A stretch of DNA of 64,000 nucleotides from CALBPI01 sp963922335 (GTDB lineage Bacteria > Pseudomonadota > Gammaproteobacteria > Steroidobacterales > Woeseiaceae), in the NCBI GenBank assembly GCA_963922335.1, contig CAWUIB010000004.1, positions 186,001 to 250,000 on the forward strand, read 5' to 3'. This document shows positions 16,118-24,406 of the stretch, one piece after another. Under the pieces are notes generated by a model. It was not told the DNA's origin. It was given only the letters and a program-made list of their open reading frames with translations, and ran no database searches. Within the stretch, counting starts at the first letter, position 1, and the number at the start of each line of letters is the position of its first letter. A program made the translations under genes and the position numbers.

Positions 16118-17419
16118 ATGGACGCGATCACTTTTATTTTCAACTTCGGGATACCCCTCACGGTCCTGATGGTTGCCTATTTTGTAGGAACACTGCTTGA
16201 GCGGCAGCACTTCGCCAGTATCCGATCACGCGAAGCGTCGATGCGCGGTTTTCCGGTGATGACTTTCGATCGTATGCCAGAGGAATGGCAGGTCGGGAGG
16301 TCCGCGTTATTTGCCGGAAGCGTCGTCGTGTCACTCGATTACTTCAAGCGCATCATCGCCGGTATTCGTGGCATTTTCGGTGGTCGAATCAAGACCTACG
16401 AACCCCTGCTTGATCGTGCGCGACGAGAGGCGATGCTGCGATTGATCGAACAGGCAAAAGCGGCAGGCTTTGATGCGGTCATCAACGTGCGACTTGAAAC
16501 CTCGAGAATTGCGAACGCCAGTGGTGGCGAAGGCACAGCGGGCATCGAAATGCTGGCATTCGGTACAGCGATCAAGCTCGAGTCTCGACTCAGAAATATG
16601 CGTTTCGAACCGAGGACGCCCGACGCCGAGATCAACGTCAGCAAGACGCACCCGCTCGTCGAAGCCTCGACGCTGCTCCTCGGCCTTATCGGATTGCTCG
16701 CACTCGTCACCCTATTGATCGTCTTTGCCATCGAGATTCTCATCCGATTTATCCCTGAGGAAACAGAGGTGAAGTGGTTCTCCGGTTGGACGCCGGTCGA
16801 GCACTTGCAGAGCGATCACCCTCAGGCAGAGGCTGTTGCGGATCTGCTATCGCGAATGGTGGCGCAGTGGCCAGACACCGAGTACCAGTTCCGCCTTGAG
16901 ATATCCGATGACCCTGCGCCCAATGCGATGGCTCTCCCGGGCGGCCTGATCATCGTGACCTCAGGTCTTCTGGATCAAATCGACTCTGAGAACGCGCTCG
17001 CGTTTGTTCTCAGTCATGAGCTGGGACACTTTCACAATCGCGACCACATTCGCCAACTCGGTCGATTTGCCGCGATTGGTTTGTTCTACTCAGCAGTCAG
17101 CGCGTCTAGCGGCAATACAGCGCTCGGGTACAACATCACGGACCTGACGTTGCGCGGCTTCAGCCGAGCCCAGGAACGCGACGCGGATGAGTTCGGACTT
17201 TCACTTGTAGAAAAAGAGTACGGTCATGTTGGTGAAGCACTTCAATTCTTCTCGACGTTGAGCGAAGGACGTGATTCCGGGATACGATGGGACAACTACC
17301 TCGGGACGCACCCCGATCCGCAAGATCGCATTACGGAACTCACCCAACTGGCTGAGCAAAACGAATGGCGCCTGTCCGGTGAGGTTTTTGACTGGCCACC
17401 GACTGCTCGCGTCGAATAG
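16118..17419 (+). CDS. YbjQ-like domain fused to M48 metallopeptidase
   Basis: A 433-residue membrane protein. It begins with a membrane helix (about 5-25), then a YbjQ-like domain (about 45-155: SVVVSLDYFKRIIAGIRGIFGGR, RREAMLRLIEQAKAAGFDAVINVRLETS). A second hydrophobic segment at about 185-210 follows (LLGLIGLLALVTLLIVFAIEIL). The M48 peptidase part has the zinc motif HELGHFHNRDH and the downstream glutamate in RAQERDADEFG. The likely role is a membrane-anchored zinc protease. The small YbjQ gene directly upstream is probably its partner. Confidence 0.88.
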   Translation: MDAITFIFNFGIPLTVLMVAYFVGTLLERQHFASIRSREASMRGFPVMTFDRMPEEWQVGRSALFAGSVVVSLDYFKRIIAGIRGIFGGRIKTYEPLLDRARREAMLRLIEQAKAAGFDAVINVRLETSRIANASGGEGTAGIEMLAFGTAIKLESRLRNMRFEPRTPDAEINVSKTHPLVEASTLLLGLIGLLALVTLLIVFAIEILIRFIPEETEVKWFSGWTPVEHLQSDHPQAEAVADLLSRMVAQWPDTEYQFRLEISDDPAPNAMALPGGLIIVTSGLLDQIDSENALAFVLSHELGHFHNRDHIRQLGRFAAIGLFYSAVSASSGNTALGYNITDLTLRGFSRAQERDADEFGLSLVEKEYGHVGEALQFFSTLSEGRDSGIRWDNYLGTHPDPQDRITELTQLAEQNEWRLSGEVFDWPPTARVE

Positions 17420-17436
17420 ACCACGGAGCACACCAC

Positions 17437-18198
17437 ATGATCCTCAAGGCTTTTGATCTCGCCTCTTCGCTCGCCGCATCTGCGGTTACAACGCCGCGAG
17501 GACTGCTGGCACAGCCTGTTGCTGAACAGCCACGCGTACTAATTCGACTTTATGACATGGAGAACTGTCCTTACTGCCGGATCGTCCGCGAGGCCATAAC
17601 CTCGCTCGATATCGATGTCATGATTTTGCCGTGCCCCAAGGGCGGCGAGCGTTACAGACCCGAAGTCGTATCGCGAGGTGGCAAAGCACAATTCCCGTTC
17701 ATGGTCGACCCGAATACCAACACTGAATTATACGACTCGGTCGCAATTATTGAGTACCTGTTCAGAACCTATGCCCACCGGCGTCCAGCACCCGCTTTCT
17801 GGCTTCGCAGTGTCAACACCACAGCCGCGCAGATTGCGTCGGGCCTGAGGCTGGGTCGCGGTCTGAGGGCGCTCCCCTCACGCGCACCTGACACCCCATT
17901 GGAACTGTACAGTTTTGAAGGTAGTCCCTTCGCAAGACTGGTTCGCGAACGCCTGTGCGAGTTGGAGGTCCCCTACACGTTACGCACGTTGGGCAAGGTC
18001 AAACTCACCGATTTCATTCCACCACCTGTGCGCGATCAGCTGATTCCAGAGTACCGTTTCGAAGGGCGAAATCGATCGCGGTTGCACGAGATCGCAGGGC
18101 AGGTTCAGGTGCCGTATCTGATCGATTCGAATACCGATGTTTCGATGTTCGAATCCGGGGATATTCTCGCCTATCTTGATCGTACCTACGCCGACTGA
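17437..18198 (+). CDS. Protein with two glutaredoxin/GST N-terminal domains in tandem
   Basis: A 253-residue soluble protein. The first thioredoxin-fold module (about 30-112) has a glutaredoxin-type CPYC pair in MENCPYCRIVREAI and ends in ELYDSVAIIEYLF. The second (about 150-250) has the same layout (LELYSFEGSPFARLVRERL to FESGDILAYLDRTY) but carries SPFA in place of CPYC. The helical GST C-terminal domain is missing in both copies. The likely role is glutathione-dependent thiol chemistry in the cytosol; the first module should be the redox-active one. Confidence 0.85.
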   Translation: MILKAFDLASSLAASAVTTPRGLLAQPVAEQPRVLIRLYDMENCPYCRIVREAITSLDIDVMILPCPKGGERYRPEVVSRGGKAQFPFMVDPNTNTELYDSVAIIEYLFRTYAHRRPAPAFWLRSVNTTAAQIASGLRLGRGLRALPSRAPDTPLELYSFEGSPFARLVRERLCELEVPYTLRTLGKVKLTDFIPPPVRDQLIPEYRFEGRNRSRLHEIAGQVQVPYLIDSNTDVSMFESGDILAYLDRTYAD

Positions 18199-18205
18199 TC
18201 AGTCG
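18192..18205. repeat. 14-bp palindrome joining two convergent stop codons
   Basis: CGACTGATCAGTCG is a perfect palindrome whose centre TGATCA holds the stop codons of both convergent genes (TGA on each strand). It could fold as a 5-bp stem on either transcript. No T-run accompanies it, so termination is not assured. Confidence 0.4.
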
Positions 18206-19515
18206 TTTGACGCCTCACAGCGATTTCGTCCGGACTGCTTCGCCCGGTAGAGCGCGCGATCGGCGCGTTCATAGAGCTGCTGCGCCGAGGTGCTTTCGCC
18301 GAGGGTAGCGACACCACAAGAGATCGTGACAGCGATATCGTTTCCATCAAAAGCATACTGACTCGCCGCAACGATCTCACGCAATTTGTCAGCAATGGTC
18401 ATTGCGTTCTGCTCGGAGGTGTCCGGCAAGAGGATCACGAACTCCTCGCCGCCGAGGCGTGCAACGAAATCTGAGGCGCGTGTGTAGCGTTCAAGCGTCT
18501 GCGCCACAGCACGCAAAATATGATCACCCGCCGGATGTCCGTAATTGTCGTTGATCTTTTTGAAATGATCGATATCCCAGATCGTGTACGCCAAAGACTG
18601 AGACTGTCTGTGGTGTCGCGCCACTTCCTCCTCGATGCGCGCATCCAGCGCTCGTCGACTGTGGACACCGGTCAACTGGTCTCGAAGCAGCTTGCCCACC
18701 TGTGCTTCAAGCGCCTGCTCCAGCGCGTGCGTATGCGCCTTTAAGGATGCAACCTCGGATTCAAGCTCTGCACTACGCTGCTCCGCTGCCTCATAACGAT
18801 CACGTTCATTTTCCGTAAACGCACGCATGCGATCACTCAATGCTGATATGCCATCGCGCACGCTGGATCGAAGTTCATCAAGATCGGTGGTGTCGGCAAC
18901 GCGCTGTTCTATCGAGTCGACGGTTTCAGCAACATCAAACTGCAAACCTTCGGTAGCGGCGCGGCCAGCTGCAGCATCCTCGCGCATCGAAGCTACATAC
19001 TGCTCGAGACCGGCAAGCGCTCCACTGACCTCGGCAAGAAAGCGCTCGGTTTCGCTCAGCCTGTGCTGCTGAGCATGGTAGTGCTCGAGCACCACGCGAA
19101 ACAGCGACTCGATATGTTCGTGCGCAACGGGCTGACCGCAGGATTTGGTCTCAATCTCGGGTGTGCCTGCGATTATCTCGCGCAAACGCGATTCAAGTGT
19201 CGAGAGGTCGCTCTGACCACTATCGACGTCGACCCGCGCCAGCACCTTCGGTGCCAGCGCGCGTGTCTGCTCGAACAGCGCCGAGGTGAGTGGGTTCCCA
19301 AGCTGGGTCCAACTCGTTCGCAGAGTACCCGCCTCCGCGGCAAGTTCCTGGTCTGACTCGATGGAGGCCGACAGTAATCCAATCAGCTCACCGATGAGCC
19401 TGCGGGTGCGATCCATGTCGCGCAACATTTCGTTCTGCTCGGCAACCAATTCCCGATACTGGGCCTTCCAGTGCTCGGCGTCGGTAACGGCGGTGCTGAC
19501 GGTTGACTCCTGCAT
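18199..19515 (-). CDS. Soluble diguanylate cyclase (GGDEF)
   Basis: A 438-residue protein without membrane segments. Residues 1 to about 270 are largely helical with coiled-coil character (HWKAQYRELVAEQNEMLRD; later ERDRYEAAEQRSAELESEV) and may sense a signal or dimerise. Residues 275-435 form the GGDEF domain with RLGGEEFVILLPD, an active variant. An inhibitory I-site RASD lies five residues before GGEEF, so product feedback inhibition is expected. It makes cyclic di-GMP from two GTP. The convergent neighbour ends at the adjoining base. Confidence 0.93.
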   Translation of the reverse strand: MQESTVSTAVTDAEHWKAQYRELVAEQNEMLRDMDRTRRLIGELIGLLSASIESDQELAAEAGTLRTSWTQLGNPLTSALFEQTRALAPKVLARVDVDSGQSDLSTLESRLREIIAGTPEIETKSCGQPVAHEHIESLFRVVLEHYHAQQHRLSETERFLAEVSGALAGLEQYVASMREDAAAGRAATEGLQFDVAETVDSIEQRVADTTDLDELRSSVRDGISALSDRMRAFTENERDRYEAAEQRSAELESEVASLKAHTHALEQALEAQVGKLLRDQLTGVHSRRALDARIEEEVARHHRQSQSLAYTIWDIDHFKKINDNYGHPAGDHILRAVAQTLERYTRASDFVARLGGEEFVILLPDTSEQNAMTIADKLREIVAASQYAFDGNDIAVTISCGVATLGESTSAQQLYERADRALYRAKQSGRNRCEASND

Positions 19516-19621
19516 ATTCGGTTAGCGGCAGCTAGTGTCGACCTCTTGAGCTCGCGGAACTTGCGCCACCGGCCAATGCACTAAACACTATCGATAAATC
19601 AGCATGAATAGTGAGGTGGAT

Positions 19622-20014
19622 ATGTCTTCAATCCGTGGCTTCGTTATCTTCGCAGTACTGTTGCTGGGCATGAATTCCACTCCAGCCTTTGGTGAGGAAG
19701 AGATCGCGCGGTTCAAAGGTCGAAACAACGGCGAGACCAGAACCTTCACGGTCGATGGCCCTTGGCTCCTGGACTGGCGCGTGAATAGCGACTACCGCAA
19801 CCAGGCTGGATTCGAGCTGCGCTTGCTCGACGCGAGCACCGGACGGTTCCATAGCCAGATCATGAAATTTCGCGGAATCGGGAACGGACTGAAGCTGTTT
19901 GAGGAAGAAGGCCGATTCAAATTCGAGATTGTCTCAAGCTTCACAGACTGGACACTCAAGGTGATTACACTCACCGAGGACGAAGCGGCTGCGTATACCC
20001 CGGCAGACCCTTAG
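19622..20014 (+). CDS. Small exported protein of unknown function
   Basis: A 130-residue protein with a Sec signal peptide (MSSIRGFVIFAVLLLGMNS, probable cleavage after TPAFG) and a small beta-rich mature part that starts EEEIARFKGRNNGETRTFTV. I chose the Met at 19622 because AGGTGG lies just before it; an ATG 18 bases upstream has no comparable ribosome site. I do not recognise the family. It ends 3 bases before the convergent methyltransferase gene. Confidence 0.75.
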   Translation: MSSIRGFVIFAVLLLGMNSTPAFGEEEIARFKGRNNGETRTFTVDGPWLLDWRVNSDYRNQAGFELRLLDASTGRFHSQIMKFRGIGNGLKLFEEEGRFKFEIVSSFTDWTLKVITLTEDEAAAYTPADP

Positions 20015-20017
20015 CGC

Positions 20018-20509
20018 CTACGCAGTGATTTTCTGGCCCAGACGCGCCTGAATTCGCCGCGCGAATGGCAACGGCACGCGAGGTGGCAATCGATTATGAA
20101 TCTTGCGGGCGGACAGAAAAATCCAGCGATGCTCAAGCACATTAAGTGCGGCTGCCAAGTCCCAGACCGGCGGCAGGACATAAGTCACCTCTTTGCCAAC
20201 CCTGCGTAGCTCAGCATCAAACCGATCGGGGTCGTCGATATGCTCAGCAGTATGAGAGCACAAGACTGTATCGAACGCGCCATCTTCAAACGGTAGCTGA
20301 TAAATATCGGTGATTTGCACGAAGTTCGGCACGTCGCTGTGTTGCATGATATCGGCATTGACGCCGCCGCCATCGACCTTGCCGCAGCAAATGTTCAACC
20401 CCCAGCTTTGCCGACCAACGATCGACTGCTTGAGATGGTGATAGCTGTACCAGTGCAAAAATATGATGATCAGCGTCACGGTCACCACCAGTGCAAGGAA
20501 GAACATCAT
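20018..20509 (-). CDS. Membrane-anchored methyltransferase-like protein
   Basis: About 163 residues from the Met pair at 20509. A single hydrophobic helix (MMFFLALVVTVTLIIIFL) is followed by a class I SAM-methyltransferase-like domain. The glycine loop is degenerate (LNICCGKVDGGGVNADI), and the later motif FDTVLCSHTAEHIDDPDRF is typical. The fold is short, so a catalytic function is likely but not certain. An upstream frame extension runs into the preceding phosphoribosyltransferase gene and looks non-coding. The phosphoribosyltransferase gene on the same strand ends 65 bases upstream. Confidence 0.7.
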   Translation of the reverse strand: MMFFLALVVTVTLIIIFLHWYSYHHLKQSIVGRQSWGLNICCGKVDGGGVNADIMQHSDVPNFVQITDIYQLPFEDGAFDTVLCSHTAEHIDDPDRFDAELRRVGKEVTYVLPPVWDLAAALNVLEHRWIFLSARKIHNRLPPRVPLPFARRIQARLGQKITA

Positions 20510-20574
20510 CGACCAATACTCAACGTACTTTGGGGCCGCAAGAGTAGCAGGAATATAACGGCAGCGGGCTAACC

Positions 20575-21165
20575 CTATGTCGTGATATGCAGCTCCGGTC
20601 TCAGGAGTTTCGCGACCTCCGGCTTTTCCTGCTGTAGCGTCTCGATGTCCAATCCAGCAAGCTCGTAGGGCAGCACCAGCCAATCGTCTGTCTCGTGTAA
20701 GAAAAAGTCCGGCTTCCGACCACTCTGGTTGCGACCAGGCTTGTGATAGAGCGTCGCCACGCGAATTGCCTCAGGGAGATTGCGTTTGAGTTTGTGTTTC
20801 AGGCGCTCACGCACTACCCGCAGCGTTTGGCCCGAACCGCTGACATCATCGACGATCAGCAGCCGATCTTCAGCGTTGAGCGTCTCCAGCAAGTACTGAG
20901 TCCCGTGAACCCGGATATTGCGCTCGGGGTTGGCGACCATCACCTCGTAGTCGCCAAGTCCTCGGTACGACGTCCTCAGCGCAATGTGGTTCGTTTCAAC
21001 ACCGAGATGTTGCAAGCATTCCTGAACATAGATACCAACGGTACTGCCGCCACGCCACAGTCCCACAACAAATGTCGGACGGAATCCTTCGTTGAATATC
21101 TTCACGCCGAGTCGGTAGGCGTCTTCCAGGAGATCTTGTTCACGAATAAAACGGCGCTGTCTCAT
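20575..21165 (-). CDS. Phosphoribosyltransferase (HPRT/XPRT-like), copy 1
   Basis: A 196-residue type I phosphoribosyltransferase with the PRPP-binding motif LLIVDDVSGSGQTL at about residue 105. The early GLWRGGSTVG loop and the late LHETDDWLVLPYELAG are shared with archaeal and yeast hypoxanthine/xanthine phosphoribosyltransferase-like proteins. It should convert a 6-oxopurine and PRPP to a nucleotide in the cytosol, but the base is not certain. Its divergent neighbour at 21225 is a clear paralog. The two start codons are 59 bases apart. Confidence 0.85.
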   Translation of the reverse strand: MRQRRFIREQDLLEDAYRLGVKIFNEGFRPTFVVGLWRGGSTVGIYVQECLQHLGVETNHIALRTSYRGLGDYEVMVANPERNIRVHGTQYLLETLNAEDRLLIVDDVSGSGQTLRVVRERLKHKLKRNLPEAIRVATLYHKPGRNQSGRKPDFFLHETDDWLVLPYELAGLDIETLQQEKPEVAKLLRPELHITT

Positions 21166-21224
21166 GGCGCAAGACTACCATGCAGCGCGGTTGCATCCGC
21201 CTGTCGCTCGCGGCACATTGACGT

Positions 21225-21788
21225 ATGGCCGACAAGCTCTACATCGATGCTGAAGATCTACTGCTGGACAGCTTCCGATTGGGCGAGCGCATTCTTGCCA
21301 GCGGCTTCCGACCCAGCTTCATCCTGGCGCTATGGCGTGGCGCCGCGCCGATTGGCATCGCGGTACAGGAATATCTCGCCTGGCACGGCATCGCCAGCGA
21401 TCACATCGCTGTGCGCACTGCCTCCTATTCCGGCATCGACAATCAATCGCGCGAGATCGCGATCTACGGGATTAGCTATCTGCTGAAAAACGTTTGCTTC
21501 GAAGATCGTCTACTGATCGTTGACGACGTGTATGACACAGGGCGGACAATCGAGGCGATTATCGACGAGCTCAAGCGAAAGACGCGTCGCAATGCACCGC
21601 ATGATATTCGGATTGCGGTGCCCTGGTATAAGCCCGCGCGTAATCAAACGGACCTGGTTCCGCACTACTATCTGCACGAAACCGATCGTTGGCTGAAGTT
21701 CCCACATTCAGTAGAAGGGCTGACTGACGAAGAGATTCGAGCGAACCGGCCGAGACTTGCAGAGATTCTTGCGGACGCAAAGCCCTAA
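21225..21788 (+). CDS. Phosphoribosyltransferase (HPRT/XPRT-like), copy 2
   Basis: A 187-residue paralog of the divergent gene at 20575-21165. Its PRPP motif is LLIVDDVYDTGRTI, and it has the matching FRPSFILALWRGAAPIG and YLHETDRWLKFP segments. The differing PRPP loop (YDTG here, SGSG in copy 1) and hood regions suggest different base preference. With degradation genes nearby, the pair probably decides which bases are salvaged. The last 4 bases overlap the end of the convergent PhyH gene. Confidence 0.87.
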   Translation: MADKLYIDAEDLLLDSFRLGERILASGFRPSFILALWRGAAPIGIAVQEYLAWHGIASDHIAVRTASYSGIDNQSREIAIYGISYLLKNVCFEDRLLIVDDVYDTGRTIEAIIDELKRKTRRNAPHDIRIAVPWYKPARNQTDLVPHYYLHETDRWLKFPHSVEGLTDEEIRANRPRLAEILADAKP

Positions 21789-22618
21789 GCGTAAAGGCGA
21801 AATGGCGGGTTTCGCCGCTGCAACCAATTCTCTGCAAGCCACTGATCCCCAGCCTCCTTCACGTGCAGCGTAAAAGCGTGACGCGAGTGAGCGCTTCGAT
21901 TCGGCGCGCTGTAATGTGGCATGTGATCGGAGAAGACAACGATCGATCCTGCCGGCACTTCCATAGCGACCGGGTCTGAAGTTTGCCACGGCGTGTCGTC
22001 GATGATCTCGAGCAATGCATCACCCGTCTCGTGGTCAACGGCGTAGCGTTCGCGCAAAGGTGTGCGGTGCGCACCAGGCTGCATCCAGAGACATCCATTC
22101 TCACGGGTCGCTGGCTCTAATGCGATCCAGACACCCATCACGCCACGACCGCCGGCCATCAGATAACTGCCGTCCTGGTGCCAGCGAACCTCGCCACCGA
22201 TCGCGGGTTGCTTAAAGATGTACATCGTCTGCTGCAGCACCGGGTCTCGCCAACCCAATTCCCGCAGCGCCTTTGTGATCCCTGGGAGTCGGCAGAACTC
22301 GGCGACTATTGAATCTGTGTCATGCAATCCATGACCGATCTTGTTGATCGCAAGCGCCTTGGGCTTGATTAACGCACCGGATGCGTCCAGCGCCTCAGCC
22401 TCAAGAAAGCATGACGCTTGCTCTGCACTTTCGAAAAAGTACTCATCGCGACCCGCGTCACGGTCATCGGTTCTGAAAACAGTGCGATGGCGATCAACGT
22501 CGAAGTCATCAACTATCCTGCTTGCGACCTCGCGAAGTCGGGCGCAGTCTTCCGGCGCAATAGCACCCTCGATTACCGCGTAGCCATCACGTTCGAATCG
22601 CGCCGAAAGATCACTCAC
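21785..22618 (-). CDS. Phytanoyl-CoA dioxygenase (PhyH) family protein
   Basis: A 277-residue 2-oxoglutarate/Fe(II) oxygenase. Two iron ligands are in RWHQDGSYL (HxD, about residue 141). The distal histidine is likely in SDHMPHYSAPNRS, and a downstream arginine in SRHAFTLHV is positioned for 2OG. The ATG overlaps the ureG stop by 4 bases, so it is the last gene of the ureBCEFG operon. PhyH enzymes hydroxylate diverse small molecules, so the name gives no substrate. Its coupling to urease genes suggests a nitrogen-containing substrate, an inference only. Confidence 0.88.
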   Translation of the reverse strand: MSDLSARFERDGYAVIEGAIAPEDCARLREVASRIVDDFDVDRHRTVFRTDDRDAGRDEYFFESAEQASCFLEAEALDASGALIKPKALAINKIGHGLHDTDSIVAEFCRLPGITKALRELGWRDPVLQQTMYIFKQPAIGGEVRWHQDGSYLMAGGRGVMGVWIALEPATRENGCLWMQPGAHRTPLRERYAVDHETGDALLEIIDDTPWQTSDPVAMEVPAGSIVVFSDHMPHYSAPNRSAHSRHAFTLHVKEAGDQWLAENWLQRRNPPFRLYA

Positions 22619-23229
22619 GCGGCCAGACCACCTGTTTCAACAATGAAGTTTGCGACGGTCTCAACGCCATCACCCGCCTTAATATTGGTAAACACGAACG
22701 GCGCTTCACCGCGCATTTTGGTGGCATCCCGATCCATGACACCGAGATCAGCTCCCACCAGGGGTGCGAGGTCGATCTTGTTGATCACGAGCAAATCAGA
22801 TCGCGTGATGCCGGGCCCGCCTTTTCGCGGAATCTTGTCACCGGCAGATACATCAATCACGTAGATCGTGATATCGGCAAGCTCAGGCGAAAAAGTGGCT
22901 GCCAGATTGTCACCACCTGACTCGATAATGATGAGGTCCAGGCCGTCAAAGGTTCCTTCGAGCTCGGCAACAGCGGCGAGGTTCATCGACGCATCCTCAC
23001 GGATTGCTGTATGCGGACAACCGCCCGTTTCAACGCCGAGGATTCGCTCAGGCGCGAGTGCCCCTGATCGCGTAAGAAACTCCGCATCTTCACGCGTGTA
23101 GATATCGTTCGTTATGACCGCCAGATTATGATCATCACGCAAGTGTTTGCACAACGCATCCGTCAACGCCGTCTTGCCGCTTCCAACCGGTCCGCCGATC
23201 CCCACACGAAGTGGCCCGTTCTTGGCCAT
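22615..23229 (-). CDS. ureG: Urease accessory GTPase UreG
   Basis: A 204-residue protein of normal UreG length, starting MAKNGPLRVGIGGPVGSGKT (P-loop GPVGSGKT). The metal-site motif follows in GVETGGCPHTAIREDASMNL, and the NKIDLAP guanine-specificity motif is present. UreG hydrolyses GTP to drive nickel delivery to apo-urease together with UreD and UreF. I use the ATG at 23229, preceded by AGAGGCGG; the long upstream extension of the frame is not coding. Confidence 0.97.
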   Translation of the reverse strand: MAKNGPLRVGIGGPVGSGKTALTDALCKHLRDDHNLAVITNDIYTREDAEFLTRSGALAPERILGVETGGCPHTAIREDASMNLAAVAELEGTFDGLDLIIIESGGDNLAATFSPELADITIYVIDVSAGDKIPRKGGPGITRSDLLVINKIDLAPLVGADLGVMDRDATKMRGEAPFVFTNIKAGDGVETVANFIVETGGLAA

Positions 23230-23306
23230 AGTTCCGCCTCTTTTTTTCTCCCACCACAATATCCTGCAACGCCGTGGACGCTGCAAGTCCTCACTCCACG
23301 CACTAT

Positions 23307-23984
23307 TCAGGAACGAAAGAGCCGCGTGTACTGGTTCTCGTGTCGCATGGAAGCTATGTCCGAGATCGGCGTGCTCGCGGCGACTTCTTCCAGCGGCGTG
23401 GAAGCTGCTGATACCACAGCTTGGTCGACGATTGGCTCGAGCGCTGCAATGAGTCGCTGACCATCGGTCTGCCCGAGCGGCATCGCACGCAGCAAGGCCG
23501 AAATCAGATTTGACACAAACGCATGGGCGTAAGCGTGCAGTGTGCCTTGCCGTGGTACCCCGTGAGCTGCCGCAATCGCACCGACCGCTGCCGAATAGGG
23601 CTTTTGCTGCAAACCCATGAGGTAGTCGCAAACCTCTGTAGGCCAGGACGCTGCAACCGCCTGAACAAACGCTGCGCCCTGTGCCGTTGATTCGAGCAAC
23701 AGCTCCTTGCTCGCTGCCATTGCAAACGCACGATCCACAGCCGACGACAGCGCTTCCGAGTCATCGGCATCCCAGCCAGCAGCAACGAACACCAGATCCG
23801 CGTGACCGGTGCCAAACCGCAACAGATCGGATAGCCACCGTTCAGCCGATTCAACGTCTGTGATCCAGCGTGCGTCTATCGCGTATTCGAGGCCATGCGA
23901 GAATGTGTAGGCGCCGACCGGAAAAGAGGGCGAAAGCCACGTTTGGAGTCGATACAGCGCCGCTGTATCAATGCCCGTGGTCAT
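23307..23984 (-). CDS. ureF: Urease accessory protein UreF
   Basis: A 225-residue helical protein with the UreF opening LYRLQTWLSPSFPVGAYTFSHGLE and the later AAHGVPRQGTLHAYAHAFVSNL. UreF forms the activation complex with UreD and UreG on apo-urease. The start at 23984 overlaps the end of ureE by 17 bases, so translation is coupled. A 77-base gap separates it from ureG. Confidence 0.95.
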   Translation of the reverse strand: MTTGIDTAALYRLQTWLSPSFPVGAYTFSHGLEYAIDARWITDVESAERWLSDLLRFGTGHADLVFVAAGWDADDSEALSSAVDRAFAMAASKELLLESTAQGAAFVQAVAASWPTEVCDYLMGLQQKPYSAAVGAIAAAHGVPRQGTLHAYAHAFVSNLISALLRAMPLGQTDGQRLIAALEPIVDQAVVSAASTPLEEVAASTPISDIASMRHENQYTRLFRS

Positions 23985-24405
23985 AGGCTCCGCCCTCAGG
24001 CTGGAACGGACCACGGCTTAACGAGACATGCCCCCCCAAACCTCTCACCATATTGGCAATCACCTGATCCTCGGCCATCACGATGTGGTCCGCATGAATT
24101 TCTGCCGCCAGGTGGCGGTTGCCGATATGCCATGCCAGCCGCATGAGCGTCTTCGCATCACCCGCAGTAATCCTCATGACCGCCTCTTCGGCAGCCACTA
24201 CCCGAACTCGCGAGCCATCATCCAGCACCAACACATCGTTGTTCTTAAGTGCGCGCGCTTTCGGCAAATCCAAAAGAAACTCACGCCCGGATGTCGTTCT
24301 CATGCTCAAACGTCTCCGGTGTCTGTGATGAAAATCCAGCACCACATCGTCCGCAGGGTCCCCGCTGTTGCTCGACGCAACAGACGTCGCTCTAACCATA
24401 GTCAT
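23968..24405 (-). CDS. ureE: Urease accessory protein UreE
   Basis: A 145-residue nickel metallochaperone. The N-terminal peptide-binding domain includes TTSGREFLLDLPKARAL. The C-terminal metal domain has MRLAWHIGNRHLAAEI with the conserved Ni-binding histidine. The tail is short and only mildly histidine-rich (GGAYDHGH), unlike species with long His tails, so nickel storage is probably minor. The chosen ATG at 24405 follows the ureC stop at 24407 almost directly. Confidence 0.94.
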   Translation of the reverse strand: MTMVRATSVASSNSGDPADDVVLDFHHRHRRRLSMRTTSGREFLLDLPKARALKNNDVLVLDDGSRVRVVAAEEAVMRITAGDAKTLMRLAWHIGNRHLAAEIHADHIVMAEDQVIANMVRGLGGHVSLSRGPFQPEGGAYDHGH

Positions 24406-24406
24406 C

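Noticed and set aside
23230..23631. Extended N-terminus for ureG
   Set aside because: The extension is arginine/cysteine-rich, overlaps ureF, and the family begins at the ATG at 23229.
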